Shown: positions 1 through 6,859, counted from the stretch's first letter. The stretch is 16,545 nucleotides of DNA from an uncultured Bacteroidales bacterium (GCA_900317065.1 ONFK01000007.1:1-16545), one strand, 5' to 3'. A program made the numbers and translations. The notes: generated from the letters alone by a model not told the origin.

Positions 1-1473
1 GGCATCGTCCTCATTGCCACCGGCGGTGTTGGGACGCTCCAGTCCGTCCGTCAGCGCATAAGCGGGATAAATGCCGATTCCCCACTGCACCTTGCAGGAC
101 TGCTTGTCGATGGCGTCGACAGGCCTGTAGGAACTGTGCCTCGAGGAAGTGACGCCCATCAGGGTGAGATGCCCGCCGGCGGATGATCCCATGATGCCTA
201 TGCGCTTGGGGTCGAGCCCGTGCGAAGGAGCTTCGCTGCGCACTATGCGGATGGCGCGCTGCAGATCCTGCCAGGCGGTGGTATGCTTGGCGAGGGGCGC
301 CGCGGGCCTGGGAGTGCGGTATTTCAAGGTCACTACGGTAACGCCCATGGCATTGAGGTAGCGGCGCACGGGTGCAACTTCGAATCCGTCAGGGTCATTG
401 CCCATGTAGCTGCCGCCGGAATAGATAATCTGGATGGCATGGGTGCTGAGCTGATGGGGGAAGTGCCACTCGATGTAGGGCTCGCACTGGTTCTCCTGGC
501 GGTCCGGCATCTTGCCTTCGGGCCAGATGCTCTCTTTCTTGTAGCCGGCGCGGTCGTCGTCCGAAGCAAATCGGTCCATGACCGGCACTTCAGGCTGCAC
601 AGGGCCCAGCCAGCCCATCTGGGTCATGAATTCCACTGCCCTTTCAAATCCCCACGCTCCGTGCCATTTGTTGGGGTAGAGATGCAGCTCCGCCGGCACT
701 CCCATGCGACGCAACTGCCTGTAAACCAGCGTGGATCCGTTGGGAGAATAGGGGTCGCGCCCTCCGTGATGCAGGCTGACGGGGCAGGTATGATCGTCGA
801 ATTTGAACACTTTGCTGAGGCCGACGTCGGAGCCGTAGCCGTCGCGGGTGGCTTCAGTGCCGGTTTCACCGTCGGTAGTCACGTATGCGGGGGCGTTCGC
901 TACCGCCCAGTTGATATGGCAGGGAGTCTTGTCCAGCTTGTCTATCGGCTCGTATGCCGGAGTCTGCGAACTGGTGGCGAGCAGCAGTGTCAGATGCCCT
1001 CCGGCCGACATTCCTATCGCTCCTATCTTCTCGGGATCGAAGCCGCGTTTCTTCGCCTGGCTGCGCACGAGACGCACTGCCCTCTGGCCGTCTTCCCAGG
1101 CAGTCTGGTAGATGGGGATGCCCTTCGGACGTGAGGTACGGTAGACGAAATTCACGCACTGCACTCCGAGGGCGGTGAGCTCCTTGTGCCATTTTTCCAC
1201 CAGATCCACGTCGCAGCAGTTGTAGTATCCGCCGCCGGAAATCAGGATCATACAGGCCCCGTTGGGATTGGACGGCTTTTCATACCATTCTATATATGGC
1301 ATGCGGAATTCGTCGGGATTGAAGCCCGGCGCTTTGGAAACGTTGGTCATTTCCGCAATCTGATGCGGCTGGAAATCCGGCATCTTGTCGAGGCCGGGCC
1401 ACAGGGGCTGGCGCTCCCACGCACCCAGATGCAGGGAAACCAGGAGCAGGAGGATTGAAAGAATCTTTTTCAT
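1..1473 (-). CDS. Secreted esterase with two tandem alpha/beta-hydrolase modules (3' end outside window)
   Basis: The reading frame is open from the ATG at 1473 to the left edge (491 codons, C-terminus missing). Residues 1-18 form a lipid-seeking signal peptide (MKKILSILLLLVSLHLGA), so the enzyme is probably periplasmic or surface-exposed. Module 1 (about 50-290) has an oxyanion loop GGGYYN at 80-85, nucleophile elbow GMSAGGH with Ser156, Asp240 in GGRDPYS and His271 in KWHGAWG: a full triad. Module 2 (from about 330) repeats the plan with GGSYMGN at 353-359 and GSSAGGH with Ser431; its Asp and His would lie beyond the edge. The fold resembles the BD-FAE/acetyl-xylan-esterase-like group, which removes acyl groups from plant polysaccharides. 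That role is inference; the hydrolase fold is clear. The gene is divergent from the sigma-factor fragment and has its own promoter box directly before ATG. Confidence 0.9.
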   Translation of the reverse strand, partial: MKKILSILLLLVSLHLGAWERQPLWPGLDKMPDFQPHQIAEMTNVSKAPGFNPDEFRMPYIEWYEKPSNPNGACMILISGGGYYNCCDVDLVEKWHKELTALGVQCVNFVYRTSRPKGIPIYQTAWEDGQRAVRLVRSQAKKRGFDPEKIGAIGMSAGGHLTLLLATSSQTPAYEPIDKLDKTPCHINWAVANAPAYVTTDGETGTEATRDGYGSDVGLSKVFKFDDHTCPVSLHHGGRDPYSPNGSTLVYRQLRRMGVPAELHLYPNKWHGAWGFERAVEFMTQMGWLGPVQPEVPVMDRFASDDDRAGYKKESIWPEGKMPDRQENQCEPYIEWHFPHQLSTHAIQIIYSGGSYMGNDPDGFEVAPVRRYLNAMGVTVVTLKYRTPRPAAPLAKHTTAWQDLQRAIRIVRSEAPSHGLDPKRIGIMGSSAGGHLTLMGVTSSRHSSYRPVDAIDKQSCKVQWGIGIYPAYALTDGLERPNTAGGNEDDA

Positions 1474-1477
1474 ATTT

Positions 1478-1485
1478 CAAAGATA
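1478..1485 (-). promoter_or_regulatory. Bacteroidota -7 box of the esterase gene
   Basis: TATCTTTG on the minus strand matches TAnnTTTG and ends 4 bases before the esterase ATG. A TTTG at 1512-1509 could be the -33 element, but its spacing (23 bases) is longer than usual. The transcript would have almost no 5' leader. Confidence 0.6.
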
Positions 1486-1523
1486 TGCAAAATTTTTTCA
1501 GAAATAGCCAAATCAGATTACGC

Positions 1524-1554
1524 GTTGTAAAAAGTTGAGGTGTTTTTATATTTG
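1524..1554 (+). promoter_or_regulatory. Promoter of the sigma-factor fragment
   Basis: TATATTTG at 1547-1554 matches the Bacteroidota -7 consensus, with GTTG at 1524-1527 as a plausible -33 element 19 bases upstream. The box ends 7 bases before the ATG at 1562, so the mRNA would be leaderless or nearly so. It lies back to back with the esterase promoter. Confidence 0.6.
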
Positions 1555-1561
1555 TCAACTA

Positions 1562-1864
1562 ATGACCGAAGATAAAACATATTTCATCGCCGACCGGATA
1601 AAGTCTGGGGATGCCACGGCCTTCCGTGGCCTTTTCCGTATGCATTATCCTTCGCTGCTTGCGTTTGTAGATGGTTTTGTGAAAGATAAAGAAGTGGCCG
1701 AGGACATTGTGCAGAACGTTTTTATGAAAGTGTGGATTTATCGCTCTTCTCTGGATGTTGCAAAGCCACTCCGCGGCTATCTTTTTTTATTATGCAAAAG
1801 AGAGGTTTGCTATTGGTTCAGAAAAGAGGTTACTGTCCAGAGATTTATGAGCGGTTTGGTGTAG
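1562..1864 (+). pseudogene. Truncated ECF-type RNA polymerase sigma factor (region 2 only)
   Basis: The 100-residue product carries sigma-70 region 2: a helix around AFRGLFRMHYPSLL (about 20-33), the core-binding stretch AEDIVQNVFMKVW (about 46-58) and a region 2.3/2.4-like segment LRGYLFLLCKREVCYWFRK (about 70-88). The frame then stops shortly after the start of the linker. ECF factors of this phylum are usually about 170-200 residues with a C-terminal region 4 that reads the -35/-33 element; I see no region 4 in any frame downstream. The DNA past the stop turns AT-rich and leads into the ORF6N gene, so insertion or deletion at this point probably removed the 3' half. An upstream TTG in frame (1535) is not the start because the promoter box lies within that extension. 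No anti-sigma gene is visible. A residual role as a competitor for core polymerase cannot be excluded. Confidence 0.75.
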
Positions 1865-2962
1865 ATCGATTCTTCAAGCGAATGGATTAATAGCCAACTA
1901 TTTAAATACTGCCAAACGTATATTTTGGTTTTTACCCCTGGTCGTACCTACAAAGTATGTCTTTTTCCTTCGTATATTGCAATGAAAACAAATGCATAAG
2001 CGAAATGGAGACAAAAGAAATTGATGTCAAGAGAGATTGTTCTAATATAGAACATCGCATTTTTACAATCAGGGGTGTGCAGGTTATTATGGATAGAGAT
2101 ATCGCTGAGTTGTATGGAGTTGAGACACGCGTACTTAATCAAGCCGTCCGTAGAAATATCAAAAGGTTCCCGGATGACTTCATGTTTGCCTTGGAAAAAG
2201 ATGAAATTGAGAATTGGAAATCACAAATTGTGATATCCAACTCAGTTAAAATGGGGATGAGAAAGCCGCCTCTTGTTTTTACAGAACAAGGGGTGGCGAT
2301 GTTGAGCGGGATATTATATTCGGAGTATGCGATAGAAGCGAATATTAAAATAATGCGAGCATTTGTTAAAACGCGTCTTTTCCTTCAAGATTATGCACAG
2401 GTGTTTCAAAGGTTAGACAAAGTTGAAGTCAGGCAGATTGATTCTGAACATAAAATAGATCAGTTGTTTGATTTATTAGAAACGAAAGCAGTTGTACCAA
2501 AACAAGGGATATTCTATGATGGACAAATCTTTGATGCTTATGTTTTTGTGTCCGGCTTGATAGAAAAAACGGAAACAAGGATATTATTGATAGATAATTA
2601 TGTTGATGAAACCGTTTTGACTATCTTGGATAAAAGAAAACAAGGCGTGTCCGCGACAATCATTACAAAGGCAATCAATAAAAAACTAGCATTAGATGTC
2701 TCCAAACATAATGCACAATATGAACCGATTGCTATTAAAGAGTCCGATAAATATCACGACCGTTTTCTTGTTATCGACAATTTTGTTTATCACTTGGGGG
2801 CTTCTATGAAGGATTTAGGAAAGAAATGCTTTGCTTTTTCACTAATGAATGATTTGACGCCTGATCAATTATTTTGTGGTTCCCAGGGTATTTAGGAACT
2901 TTCGGGACAATTGAAAACCACAGAATTAATGGACGAAGCGGGAAAAGTGCGAGTAATCGAAA
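1865..2962. other. AT-rich insert between the sigma fragment and the metallophosphoesterase
   Basis: Base composition and codon use shift clearly to A/T relative to both flanks. The stretch contains the ORF6N gene plus short noncoding ends (1865-2004 and 2896-2962). No transposase, integrase, clear flanking direct repeats or strong terminator hairpin is visible. After the ORF6N stop the same frame stays open to about 2991 without resembling a known domain. Horizontal acquisition is inferred from composition and from the broken sigma gene at its left edge. Confidence 0.5.
2005..2895 (+). CDS. ORF6N-domain DNA-binding protein with PLD-like C-terminal domain
   Basis: From the ATG at 2005 the product is 296 residues. 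The N-terminal part (about 14-100) is an ORF6N domain: IFTIRGVQVIMDRDIAELYG, then a basic stretch VRRNIKRFPDDFMF and the closing FTEQGVAMLSGIL. ORF6N is related to KilA-N and is found in phage antirepressor-like and accessory proteins, where it is thought to bind DNA. A helical linker (about 125-165) leads to a C-terminal domain (about 170-285) with LIDNYVDE and YHDRFLVID, resembling one half of a phospholipase-D-type fold with a degenerate HKD motif. An alternative ATG at 1957 would add 16 residues with no family character. The gene is AT-rich, monocistronic and unlike its neighbours, consistent with transfer from a phage or mobile element. Its target is unknown. Confidence 0.85.
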   Translation: METKEIDVKRDCSNIEHRIFTIRGVQVIMDRDIAELYGVETRVLNQAVRRNIKRFPDDFMFALEKDEIENWKSQIVISNSVKMGMRKPPLVFTEQGVAMLSGILYSEYAIEANIKIMRAFVKTRLFLQDYAQVFQRLDKVEVRQIDSEHKIDQLFDLLETKAVVPKQGIFYDGQIFDAYVFVSGLIEKTETRILLIDNYVDETVLTILDKRKQGVSATIITKAINKKLALDVSKHNAQYEPIAIKESDKYHDRFLVIDNFVYHLGASMKDLGKKCFAFSLMNDLTPDQLFCGSQGI

Positions 2963-4120
2963 TCAAGAACAGCGCAACAGTTTCTTCGTGACCCTGCTGG
3001 TGCTGTCTTCGGCGGTCATCAAGGCCGACGGAAAGACGCATCCGAGGGAACGGTGAATCCTCAGCACGACGTACTCCGACCGTGTGCCTATACGGAACTT
3101 GCCTCCCCAGATGCCGAGCCCGGAACTTATGTAGTAGCGGGTGTCGCCCCTGCGGTGTTCTCCGAAAGCTTTCTCATACATGGCGTTAGTGAGCCAGTTG
3201 CCAGGCCAGATCTGGCCGTGGTGGGTATGCCCGCTGAACTGGAAGTCCGCGCCATACTGTTCCGCTTCTTCAAGATGGTAAGGCTGGTGATCCAGGACTA
3301 TGGTAAAGAGCGAGTCTCCCGGAGCGATATCCTGAAGCGCCTTGCGGCTTCGGTTGCTGCGGTCATCCCTTCCTATCACCCTGATACCGGCTTCTACGGC
3401 GGCAGAATCGGCAAGGACGCGTATCCCTGCTCCTTCCAGGAAGGCCAAGGCCTTTTCCTTTCCCGCTATGTATTCGTGGTTGCCGGGGCATGCGAACACG
3501 GGAGCCTTTATGCCGCGGAGGATCGAGGCATAGTCCCACTCTACGGCCGGACGAAGCGCTCCGTCGAGAATGTCTCCGGCGAAGAGCACCAGATCCGCAT
3601 TCTCGGCATTTATCATGTCCACCCAGCGGGATATTTCCCGTGCGCGGTTATGGTAGCCGATATGAAGATCGCTCGCGAACACGACCGTGACGGTGTCTCC
3701 CTTGACTTTTCCCGAGCCGATTTCGAGACTCTCCCGGTATTTATGATGGTAGTGGATCCATCCTCCGAGAAGCAGCAGCGCAATGGCTCCCGCGACAGTG
3801 AGTGCTCCTGCCGGTGAATTCTTCAGGAACGAAACAGGGACGAGATGCAGGAGCCGCCCGAGGTCCAGGGCCACGAACAGCATAATGACATAGAAAAAGG
3901 CGATTAGCCAGGAGGTGCCGATTTCGTATGTGGCCGCGGCGAGCCACAGAGGAAGCCTGTCTCCAAGCCCGTAGTGGATGAAGATAGACGCGAAGCAGAG
4001 AATCCATGCGGTAACTGCGGCCCATTTCCATACGGGAGAAGCCGGGACGATGCGCCAGATCCGCCAGCATGTGTAGGCAAGGCCGGTCAGAAGCAGGATT
4101 ATGAAGGATGCAAAACGCAT
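2963..4120 (-). CDS. Membrane-anchored calcineurin-like metallophosphoesterase
   Basis: The 385-residue protein starts with about four hydrophobic helices (1-125) and continues into a metallophosphoesterase domain. All metal-binding motifs are present: DLHIG (Asp151, His153), GDILDG (Asp183), GNHEY (Asn214, His215) and SGHTHHGQIWP (His298, His300). The arrangement matches the YaeI/YkuE-type group with an N-terminal membrane region, members of which hydrolyse phosphodiester or pyrophosphate bonds in envelope lipids; the exact substrate is not readable here. The start at 4120 is chosen over the longer frame to 4195 because the extension has no hydrophobic start and a promoter box sits at 4134-4127. 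The last 30 or so residues after SEYVVLRIH look unrelated to the family and reach the AT-rich insert, so the natural C-terminus may have been replaced. Confidence 0.9.
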   Translation of the reverse strand: MRFASFIILLLTGLAYTCWRIWRIVPASPVWKWAAVTAWILCFASIFIHYGLGDRLPLWLAAATYEIGTSWLIAFFYVIMLFVALDLGRLLHLVPVSFLKNSPAGALTVAGAIALLLLGGWIHYHHKYRESLEIGSGKVKGDTVTVVFASDLHIGYHNRAREISRWVDMINAENADLVLFAGDILDGALRPAVEWDYASILRGIKAPVFACPGNHEYIAGKEKALAFLEGAGIRVLADSAAVEAGIRVIGRDDRSNRSRKALQDIAPGDSLFTIVLDHQPYHLEEAEQYGADFQFSGHTHHGQIWPGNWLTNAMYEKAFGEHRRGDTRYYISSGLGIWGGKFRIGTRSEYVVLRIHRSLGCVFPSALMTAEDSTSRVTKKLLRCS

Positions 4121-4126
4121 GGAGTG

Positions 4127-4134
4127 CAAAGATA
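4127..4134 (-). promoter_or_regulatory. Bacteroidota -7 box of the metallophosphoesterase gene
   Basis: TATCTTTG on the minus strand ends 6 bases before the ATG at 4120. No good -33 element is visible. It supports the shorter start of the downstream gene and again implies a leaderless or nearly leaderless transcript. Confidence 0.6.
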
Positions 4135-4168
4135 CTGAAAAATCTGCCGAAAAAACCGCCGTATTTCG

Positions 4169-4176
4169 TATCTTTG
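4169..4176 (+). promoter_or_regulatory. Orphan -7 box in front of the decayed membrane-protein gene
   Basis: TATCTTTG on the plus strand lies 19 bases before an ATG at 4196. It is a perfect TAnnTTTG match, divergent from the metallophosphoesterase box 34 bases away. The gene it served now stops after five codons. Confidence 0.5.
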
Positions 4177-4195
4177 CCAGCCATTTTTCGACCAC

Positions 4196-4434
4196 ATGAA
4201 AAATGACAGCTGACCGCCTATTTCATCGCAATCTGGTTCGGTGTGCGCAGCGGAGCGCAGTGGGCGCTTGAGAATCAGACCCATATCTACATGCAGGGCT
4301 GGTTCCACTATGCCAAGCTGTATGCCGCTACCGCAGGGTGCATCGGTTTCATGATGATCAAATACAAATGGGGCGTAGGTGCGAAGCACTGGTTCAAACC
4401 CTTCCCATTCATCAGACAAGATAACGTTCCCTGA
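4196..4434 (+). pseudogene. Remnant of an integral membrane protein (possibly DUF5692 family)
   Basis: An ATG at 4196 opens five codons and stops at 4211-4213. A different frame, open from 4207 to 4434, then encodes 75 residues rich in aromatics and hydrophobics: TAYFIAIWFGVRSG, ALENQTHIYMQGWFHYAKLY, AATAGCIGFMMIKYKWG, HWFKPFPFI. This reads as one or two membrane segments from a larger protein. From memory it resembles the N-terminal third of DUF5692 membrane proteins of about 300 residues, but this is only a tentative match. The sensible sequence ends at FPFI and the last residues run into the stop of the phosphatase gene on the other strand. The simplest reading is a gene that kept its promoter and start, was frameshifted near codon 4, and lost its 3' two-thirds. 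Confidence 0.6.
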
Positions 4435-5245
4435 GCGTTTGAATGTCGCTGTCCGTCATGCCGATAGGGCCTTTCAGATACTCTTCCGCAGAGCCGTATG
4501 CGGCTTCCAGTTCATTCAGGGCATTGACGAAATTCTCGGTATTGGCTCCGATGAAAGACTTTACGACAGATATCTGCGCGTACTTTCCGCCAAAGAACCT
4601 TACCCTTCTCGAATACTTCCTGACGTCCTTCGCATACACCTGGTTCGTGGCATCGAAATCGGCTATGATTGTCTCTTTGCCTACCCCCAGCGCGGCGAGC
4701 AGGAGCATGGAGGCAATGCCGGTGCGGTCCTTGCCCTGCGTGCAGTGGAACAGGATGGCGCCGTCCGGGGTGTCCACCACTTCCCGCATGAAGGCCGCGA
4801 ACTGCTTCTGGCATTCGGGATAGAACAGAAGCGTGCGGTAAAGATCCTGCGCGACTTTCTGCGCCTTCTTGTTGAAGGCTGCCCAGACTATGAGTTTCTT
4901 AACCTCAAACTTCTTCCTTTTGGTAAACTTCTCTTTCTCGGCGGCCGTGGCCGAAACGCTGCCCGAGGCGTCGATGGGGATACTGACATAGGATGCCCCG
5001 GGTATCATCCTGTCGGTCACGCCGGCCAGTTCTTCCGTCTTGCGGAAATCTATCACCTTTGTGATGTGAAGCCCTTCGAGATATGCCATGTCGGCATGGC
5101 TTGCATCGGCGAGGTGCGCGCTGCGCAGGAGAAGCCTGTCCTTGACCTTCCGGGAATCTCCCGCGGGATAACCGCCCAGGTCACGGGCATTGACTATGCT
5201 CTTGACCGGGAGAAACTGCATGACCGGGAGGAAGGATGGAATCAT
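4412..5245 (-). CDS. Tyrosine-phosphatase-like protein (Tyr_phosphatase3 type)
   Basis: The 277-residue product has an N-terminal NARDLGGYP motif (about 19-27) and the Cys-based phosphatase loop HCTQGKDRTG with nucleophile Cys168 and Arg174, the hallmark of this dual-specificity-like family. A general-acid Asp could lie in FRKTEELAG or the lid segment around PIDAS. No signal peptide is visible, so it should act in the cytoplasm. Members dephosphorylate phosphotyrosine, phosphoinositides or other phosphomonoesters; the substrate is unknown here. The start at 5245 overlaps the stop of the kinase-like gene as ATGA, which implies translational coupling; the frame stays open upstream only as a shadow of that gene. 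It is the last gene of the recO operon, and its stop lies inside the end of the decayed membrane gene on the other strand. Confidence 0.88.
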   Translation of the reverse strand: MIPSFLPVMQFLPVKSIVNARDLGGYPAGDSRKVKDRLLLRSAHLADASHADMAYLEGLHITKVIDFRKTEELAGVTDRMIPGASYVSIPIDASGSVSATAAEKEKFTKRKKFEVKKLIVWAAFNKKAQKVAQDLYRTLLFYPECQKQFAAFMREVVDTPDGAILFHCTQGKDRTGIASMLLLAALGVGKETIIADFDATNQVYAKDVRKYSRRVRFFGGKYAQISVVKSFIGANTENFVNALNELEAAYGSAEEYLKGPIGMTDSDIQTLRERYLV

Positions 5246-6111
5246 TTCTGATAGAATTGTCTGACGAGTTTCCTCGCGTGCATCCCGAAGAATAGTTTTT
5301 CGAGGAAAGTGGGCTCGGCGAATACAGTCCGCACGATGAGGTCCAGACATGCGAACTTCCCGGAAAGGGCGTCGAATTCCGCATGGCCGCTGTTCCCGGT
5401 ATAGGCTTCTGCAAAAGCATTCCAGAATCTGTGGAACTGGTCCAGGGTCAGATGGAAGATGTTTTGCACCCTCTTCATCGGGGCATAAACCCAGCAGATC
5501 AGATATAAGTGCCCTATGTCGAACATCGGGTCTCCGTGGGCGACGCGGTCCAGGTCTATCCAATAGTATCTGCCTTCGGATTCAATGATGTTCCCCGGCT
5601 GGAAGTCTCCGTGGACGCAGTTGGGGTTCTCCCCGATGGTCTCGGCGAAAGCACGGATGAGCGCACGGTTCTTCCGGCTGATGAACGTGGCCTTGTCAAG
5701 CGCCTGCAGGAGCTGCTCTTTCCTGCTCGGGAAGAAACCGTTGTCGCTCGGAGTCGCAAACATCTCTTTTCCTTTTTCGGCAAGCAGGCGCGCCATCTCC
5801 TCCGTGCGTTCCGGTTCGTCGTGGCAGATGCGCGAAAGAGAACGCTTGTGCTTTATACGTTCCGAGATGGTGGCGTAAGCGCCGTCCACCATGACCATTT
5901 CGTGCATCTTCGGGGTGGGGAGCCCCAGGGCCTCTACGGCCTTGGAGACATCGTATTCGTGCCTGACGGCTTTGTATGTGCTCAGGCGGGAGTTGTTCAC
6001 CTTGAGTATGATGTCCGGTTCCGCGGGGTTCTCATAGGTTTTGCCGTTGCCTCCTTCTCCAACCTGATGCCAGGCGGAGAGGTCGATCTGTCTATAGGTG
6101 GGATGTGTCAT
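5242..6111 (-). CDS. APH-fold small-molecule kinase (TIGR02172-like)
   Basis: The 289-residue protein has the phosphotransferase family layout. There is a glycine loop VGEGGNGKTY (about 17-26), a lysine in DIILKVNN (Lys37) for ATP, the catalytic loop HGDFQPGN (His167, Asp169, Asn174), and the metal-binding IDLDR (Asp186, Asp188) followed by GDPMFDIGHLY. The sequence as I recall it closely follows the family first described as Fibrobacter paralogous family TIGR02172, annotated as phosphotransferases of unknown substrate. Aminoglycoside resistance should not be assumed. It is cytoplasmic. It starts 6 bases after the recO stop and overlaps the phosphatase gene by 4 bases, so a kinase and a phosphatase are made together. 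Confidence 0.88.
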   Translation of the reverse strand: MTHPTYRQIDLSAWHQVGEGGNGKTYENPAEPDIILKVNNSRLSTYKAVRHEYDVSKAVEALGLPTPKMHEMVMVDGAYATISERIKHKRSLSRICHDEPERTEEMARLLAEKGKEMFATPSDNGFFPSRKEQLLQALDKATFISRKNRALIRAFAETIGENPNCVHGDFQPGNIIESEGRYYWIDLDRVAHGDPMFDIGHLYLICWVYAPMKRVQNIFHLTLDQFHRFWNAFAEAYTGNSGHAEFDALSGKFACLDLIVRTVFAEPTFLEKLFFGMHARKLVRQFYQK

Positions 6112-6117
6112 ATTTCG

Positions 6118-6768
6118 TTAGCGGTAGATTTCCTCGAGCACCGGCAGGGAGCGGATGTTGAGGGGGATTTCCAAATGTGCGGAGAGGTAGCGGAGCAAGG
6201 ACTTGGCGATGGCTCCCCGCCGGGCGCCGTTCAGGGGATAAACCATGAATGACGGCCAGTCTGCGGCGAGCAGGTCCCGGATTTCGCCCAGATTCTCTTC
6301 GGCGAACGGCGCGAGGCCGTCGAAGGAGGGAGAAAAGCCCAGGGCGCCGGCGAGTTCCATCAGGAAGCGCAGATGGTAGTTTGCAAAATCTCCTTCCAGA
6401 GCATCCAGGGTCATTACGGATTTCTCGCACCAGTCGTACAGTCCTTCTTCGGCTGCTCCGTCCTGCACGGCGCGCCAAAGCACTTCGCTCATGAACAGCG
6501 AAATCGCGTTCTTGTCGAAATCCGAACGGATCCCGTTCAAGGGATGAACGGCGGAAATGCCACGCAGCCTCCAAAGATCCGACTTCCGGTTCTCTATCAC
6601 TTCCGCATCCAGAATGTTGGGCGGAAGGTACAGCGCCCGGGAGCCTCCTTTGCGCACGGTAACTATGAAGCTCCTTCGTCCCATCTCCCGGCACAGACAG
6701 TGCAGGACCAGGGAGTTTTCTCCAAGTTTGGTGGAATTGAGGACAATCAGTCGGACGGAAGAGTTCAT
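6118..6768 (-). CDS. recO: DNA repair protein RecO
   Basis: The 216-residue product has the RecO layout: an N-terminal OB-fold (about 1-80) with VLNSTKLGENSLVLHCLCREMG and a conserved VRKGGSRALYLPP turn, followed by a helical domain with FDKNAISLFMSEVLWR and FHLRFLMELAGALGF-like segments (here NYHLRFLMELAGALGFSPSF at about 130-149). In the RecFOR pathway RecO helps displace SSB and load RecA onto single-stranded DNA in gap repair. The four-cysteine zinc site seen in some RecO proteins is absent, as is common in short Bacteroidota versions. It is the first gene of a three-gene minus-strand operon and has a promoter box 7 bases before its ATG. Confidence 0.88.
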   Translation of the reverse strand: MNSSVRLIVLNSTKLGENSLVLHCLCREMGRRSFIVTVRKGGSRALYLPPNILDAEVIENRKSDLWRLRGISAVHPLNGIRSDFDKNAISLFMSEVLWRAVQDGAAEEGLYDWCEKSVMTLDALEGDFANYHLRFLMELAGALGFSPSFDGLAPFAEENLGEIRDLLAADWPSFMVYPLNGARRGAIAKSLLRYLSAHLEIPLNIRSLPVLEEIYR

Positions 6769-6772
6769 TTGA

Positions 6773-6794
6773 CTGCAAATATAGGATTTTGCAG
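6773..6794. repeat. Perfect 7-base inverted repeat over the recO promoter
   Basis: CTGCAAA at 6773-6779 and TTTGCAG at 6788-6794 are exact reverse complements separated by 8 bases. The left arm covers the end of the recO -7 box. It may be an operator for a dimeric regulator, or coincidence in AT-rich intergenic DNA. Confidence 0.35.
6776..6783 (-). promoter_or_regulatory. Bacteroidota -7 box of the recO operon
   Basis: TATATTTG on the minus strand ends 7 bases before the recO ATG. It lies inside a 7-base inverted repeat (6773-6794). No convincing -33 box is seen. Confidence 0.6.
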
Positions 6795-6804
6795 GGATTT
6801 TTCG

Positions 6805-6812
6805 TACATTTG
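6805..6812 (+). promoter_or_regulatory. Candidate -7 box of the tricorn-like protease gene
   Basis: TACATTTG fits TAnnTTTG and lies 47 bases before the ATG at 6860. The leader is A-rich just before the start (ACTAAACAAACAAT), as is usual for Bacteroidota starts that lack a Shine-Dalgarno sequence. No clear -33 element is seen at normal spacing. Confidence 0.45.
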
Positions 6813-6859
6813 ACGAATTAGTAGTTTTACCGTCAACGATAATAAACTAAACAAACAAT

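Noticed and set aside
220..1134. 304-codon open frame on the plus strand at the left edge
   Set aside because: It is opposite the tandem esterase, whose two catalytic elbows and signal peptide lie on the minus strand.
1535..1561. Upstream TTG start for the sigma fragment
   Set aside because: The extension contains the -7 promoter box, and the family starts near the ATG at 1562.
1865..2962. Transposon or prophage boundary repeats around the AT-rich insert
   Set aside because: No transposase or integrase and no convincing direct or terminal inverted repeats were seen by eye.
4379..5251. 290-codon plus-strand frame over the phosphatase gene
   Set aside because: No recognisable domain; the minus strand encodes the HCxxGKDRTG phosphatase.
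5246..5563. N-terminal extension of the phosphatase frame
   Set aside because: The extra 106 residues are arginine/proline-rich shadow of the kinase-like gene; the ATGA overlap at 5245 gives a better start.
5242..6111. Aminoglycoside resistance gene
   Set aside because: The fold is APH-like, but the sequence follows a housekeeping-type family of unknown substrate; nothing here points to antibiotic modification.
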